From Stagnihabitans sp039932095 (GTDB taxonomy: Bacteria; Pseudomonadota; Alphaproteobacteria; Rhodobacterales; Rhodobacteraceae), in assembly GCA_039932095.1 (NCBI GenBank), contig JBDTQR010000045.1, positions 1 to 24,434 of the forward strand: a stretch of 24,434 bases of DNA, in the 5' to 3' direction. Under the pieces are notes generated by a model that worked only from the letters and a program-made list of their open reading frames with translations, did not search any database and was not told the origin of the DNA. Position 1 is the stretch's first letter. Each line of letters opens with the position of its first letter. Below are positions 23,563 through 24,434 of this stretch, piece after piece. The position numbers and the translations under genes are program-made.

Positions 23563-23961
23563 CTAGCTATCGGAAGGCTGGAGGTAGGTTTCGCTGTGCG
23601 CGTGGCACTCCCAACCCGCTTTGCCGCGCAACCAGGTCGAACTGTCGGCCGAATGCAGATCGGACGATTTGCCGTCCATCACGACCTTCTGCTTCACCTT
23701 GTAAGCGATGATCGCCACGTCAGGCGTCGGCACGACAACCTTCACGTCCTCAAACGCGTAGGACTGCAGTTGCCAGTTGCCATCTTCGGTCATCTTTCCC
23801 ATCTTGGTCTTTTCAATCGCCCTGACCCCCGTTGCGCCGGTCACGAGGCTGGTCTTGCCGGACAGCGCTGAGGCGGCCGAACCGTCCTTGGCCTTCATTG
23901 CGTCCCAATAGGACTTTTCGAGTGCGATGACTTCCGATTGAGTAGGGGCTGAATGTTCCAT
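23563..23961 (-). CDS. NTF2/SnoaL-like small protein (DUF4440-like)
   Basis: The 132-residue protein begins MEHSAPTQSEVIALEKSYWDAMKAKD, the amphipathic helix typical of DUF4440/SnoaL-like domains. Cone-shaped beta-sheet strands follow (NWQLQSYAFEDVKVVVPTPDVAIIAYKVKQKVVMDGK, here several strands) with a STWLRGKAGWECHAHSETY end, where 'W...W.....H' recurs in the family. The domain binds small ligands or serves as an isomerase scaffold; no catalytic set can be assigned. No signal peptide is seen. AAGGAG lies about 8 bases before the ATG at 23961. A GGAAC-n17-CGTT promoter directly upstream suggests control by an EcfG-type general stress sigma factor. Confidence 0.82.
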   Translation of the reverse strand: MEHSAPTQSEVIALEKSYWDAMKAKDGSAASALSGKTSLVTGATGVRAIEKTKMGKMTEDGNWQLQSYAFEDVKVVVPTPDVAIIAYKVKQKVVMDGKSSDLHSADSSTWLRGKAGWECHAHSETYLQPSDS

Positions 23962-23988
23962 TTTGGTTTCTCCTTGGTGTGGGCGTTT

Positions 23989-24014
23989 AACGCGGAAGCC
24001 CCAAGAAAGGTTCC
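23989..24014 (-). promoter_or_regulatory. EcfG-type (general stress) promoter candidate for the NTF2-like gene
   Basis: On the minus strand GGAAC (24014-24010), 17 bases, then CGTT (23992-23989) fits the alphaproteobacterial EcfG consensus GGAAC-n16/17-CGTT in every fixed base. The predicted transcript starts near 23982, leaving a leader of about 20 bases with the AAGGAG ribosome site. An 11-base palindrome, gcgtttaacgc (23983-23993), covers the -10 box and could also be an operator. Confidence 0.55.
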
Positions 24015-24183
24015 CTTTGGCCAGACGAACCGCCAGCGACGATGACAGGAAGCCAGCCGTGTTGCAGCCCGCGCCATCCCATTCGCATCCCATGTCGTTT
24101 TTCGCCCCCAATGGTCGGCCCTCCTTGCCCCCCGCCGCCCGGTTGAGGCACATATGAGCCAAATCCATTTCGGAGTCGTCCTG

Positions 24184-24434
24184 ATGAAAACCCATGTCAA
24201 AGCTCTGGTCGTCGGCGGAGGTGCCGTTGGCACCGGGATCGCCTATCATCTGGCCAAGGCGGGCTGGGATACCATGCTGGTCGAACGCGACGAGCTGACG
24301 TCAGGCTCCACCTGGCACGCGGCCGGGCTGCTGCCCCTGTTCAACATGGGCTATGCCACCACCCATATCCACAAATACTCGGTCGATTTCTACAAAGGGC
24401 TGGAGGCGGAGACCGGGCTGAACCCCGGCTTCTA
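24184..24434 (+). CDS. FAD-dependent oxidoreductase, dimethylglycine/sarcosine dehydrogenase-like, N-terminal part
   Basis: The first 83 residues are present and the gene runs off the right edge. MKTHVKALVVGGGAVGTGIAYHLAKAGW carries the FAD-binding GxGxxG, followed by the acidic MLVERDELTSG. The stretch TSGSTWHAAGLLPLFN is the flavin-attachment region shared by dimethylglycine and sarcosine dehydrogenase-like proteins, which often carry a C-terminal GcvT domain and demethylate methylated amines using folate. The C-terminal domain cannot be checked here. The ATG at 24184 has GGAG 8 bases upstream; an in-frame ATG at 24154 with GAGG 5 bases away would add ten residues. It diverges from the NTF2-like gene across a 222-base gap. 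Confidence 0.85.
   Translation, partial: MKTHVKALVVGGGAVGTGIAYHLAKAGWDTMLVERDELTSGSTWHAAGLLPLFNMGYATTHIHKYSVDFYKGLEAETGLNPGF

Noticed and set aside
23556..23571. Perfect six-pair hairpin GATAGC/GCTATC at the stop codon of the NTF2-like gene
   Set aside because: There is no T-run after it in the gene's direction and the stem is AT-containing and short, so a terminator call is not supported.

Overview
The window is GC-rich and almost entirely coding. Genes sit on both strands with short gaps, the longest non-coding stretch being about 340 bases and itself carrying an RNA gene. Gene content points to an alphaproteobacterium of the Rhodobacteraceae/Paracoccaceae type. The main indicators are a membrane-anchored cytochrome c552 (CycM/cytochrome cy type), a DapD-based lysine pathway, a YejABEF peptide importer, a prephenate dehydratase whose ACT domain carries ESYMVGG, a small 4.5S-type SRP RNA, and TTG-n17-TATA-like promoters. 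This placement comes from recognising families by eye; no search was run.

Bases 1-4800: the window opens in the last codons of an argE-type deacetylase (+). It converges on a minus-strand block that, read leftwards, runs GT4 glycosyltransferase, RTX calcium-binding protein, dapD, a GlcG/HbpS-like protein and a small unknown protein. Bases 4797-10699 (minus) hold a complete peptide/oligopeptide ABC importer, yejA-yejB-yejE-yejF. The glycosyltransferase gene overlaps the end of yejF by four bases. Further upstream is a membrane-anchored cytochrome c gene ending in a clear intrinsic terminator.

Bases 11352-16771: prephenate dehydratase (pheA) diverges from the cytochrome gene. Minus-strand genes for an SRPBCC protein and NudC NADH pyrophosphatase follow, then a plus-strand pair encoding a CpdB/5'-nucleotidase-like phosphoesterase and a HAD phosphatase. 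Bases 16772-19602: an M24 peptidase-fold protein with a degraded metal site (minus), the SRP RNA gene ffs with its own promoter (+), a structured leader, and rsgA (+). rsgA is followed by a 23-base-arm inverted repeat.

Bases 19603-24434: a kynureninase-like PLP enzyme (minus) diverges from an overlapping pair, a hotdog thioesterase and an enolase-superfamily enzyme (+). Next come a UDP-glucuronate 4-epimerase-like gene and a small NTF2/SnoaL-like gene (both minus). The window ends in the start of a dimethylglycine/sarcosine dehydrogenase-like flavoprotein (+).

Most of this is ordinary housekeeping: amino-acid synthesis, peptide uptake, nucleotide clean-up, translation factors. The points most worth following are (1) a shared AT-rich palindromic motif in two convergent gaps 19 kb apart; (2) the glycosyltransferase translationally coupled to the Yej transporter; (3) an M24 protein that has lost three of five metal ligands; (4) an EcfG-type promoter in front of the NTF2-like gene; (5) a terminator-like hairpin just before pheA; and (6) an unusual active site in the thioesterase-coupled enolase-superfamily enzyme. 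I saw no CRISPR array, insertion sequence, prophage, tRNA or obvious defence system.
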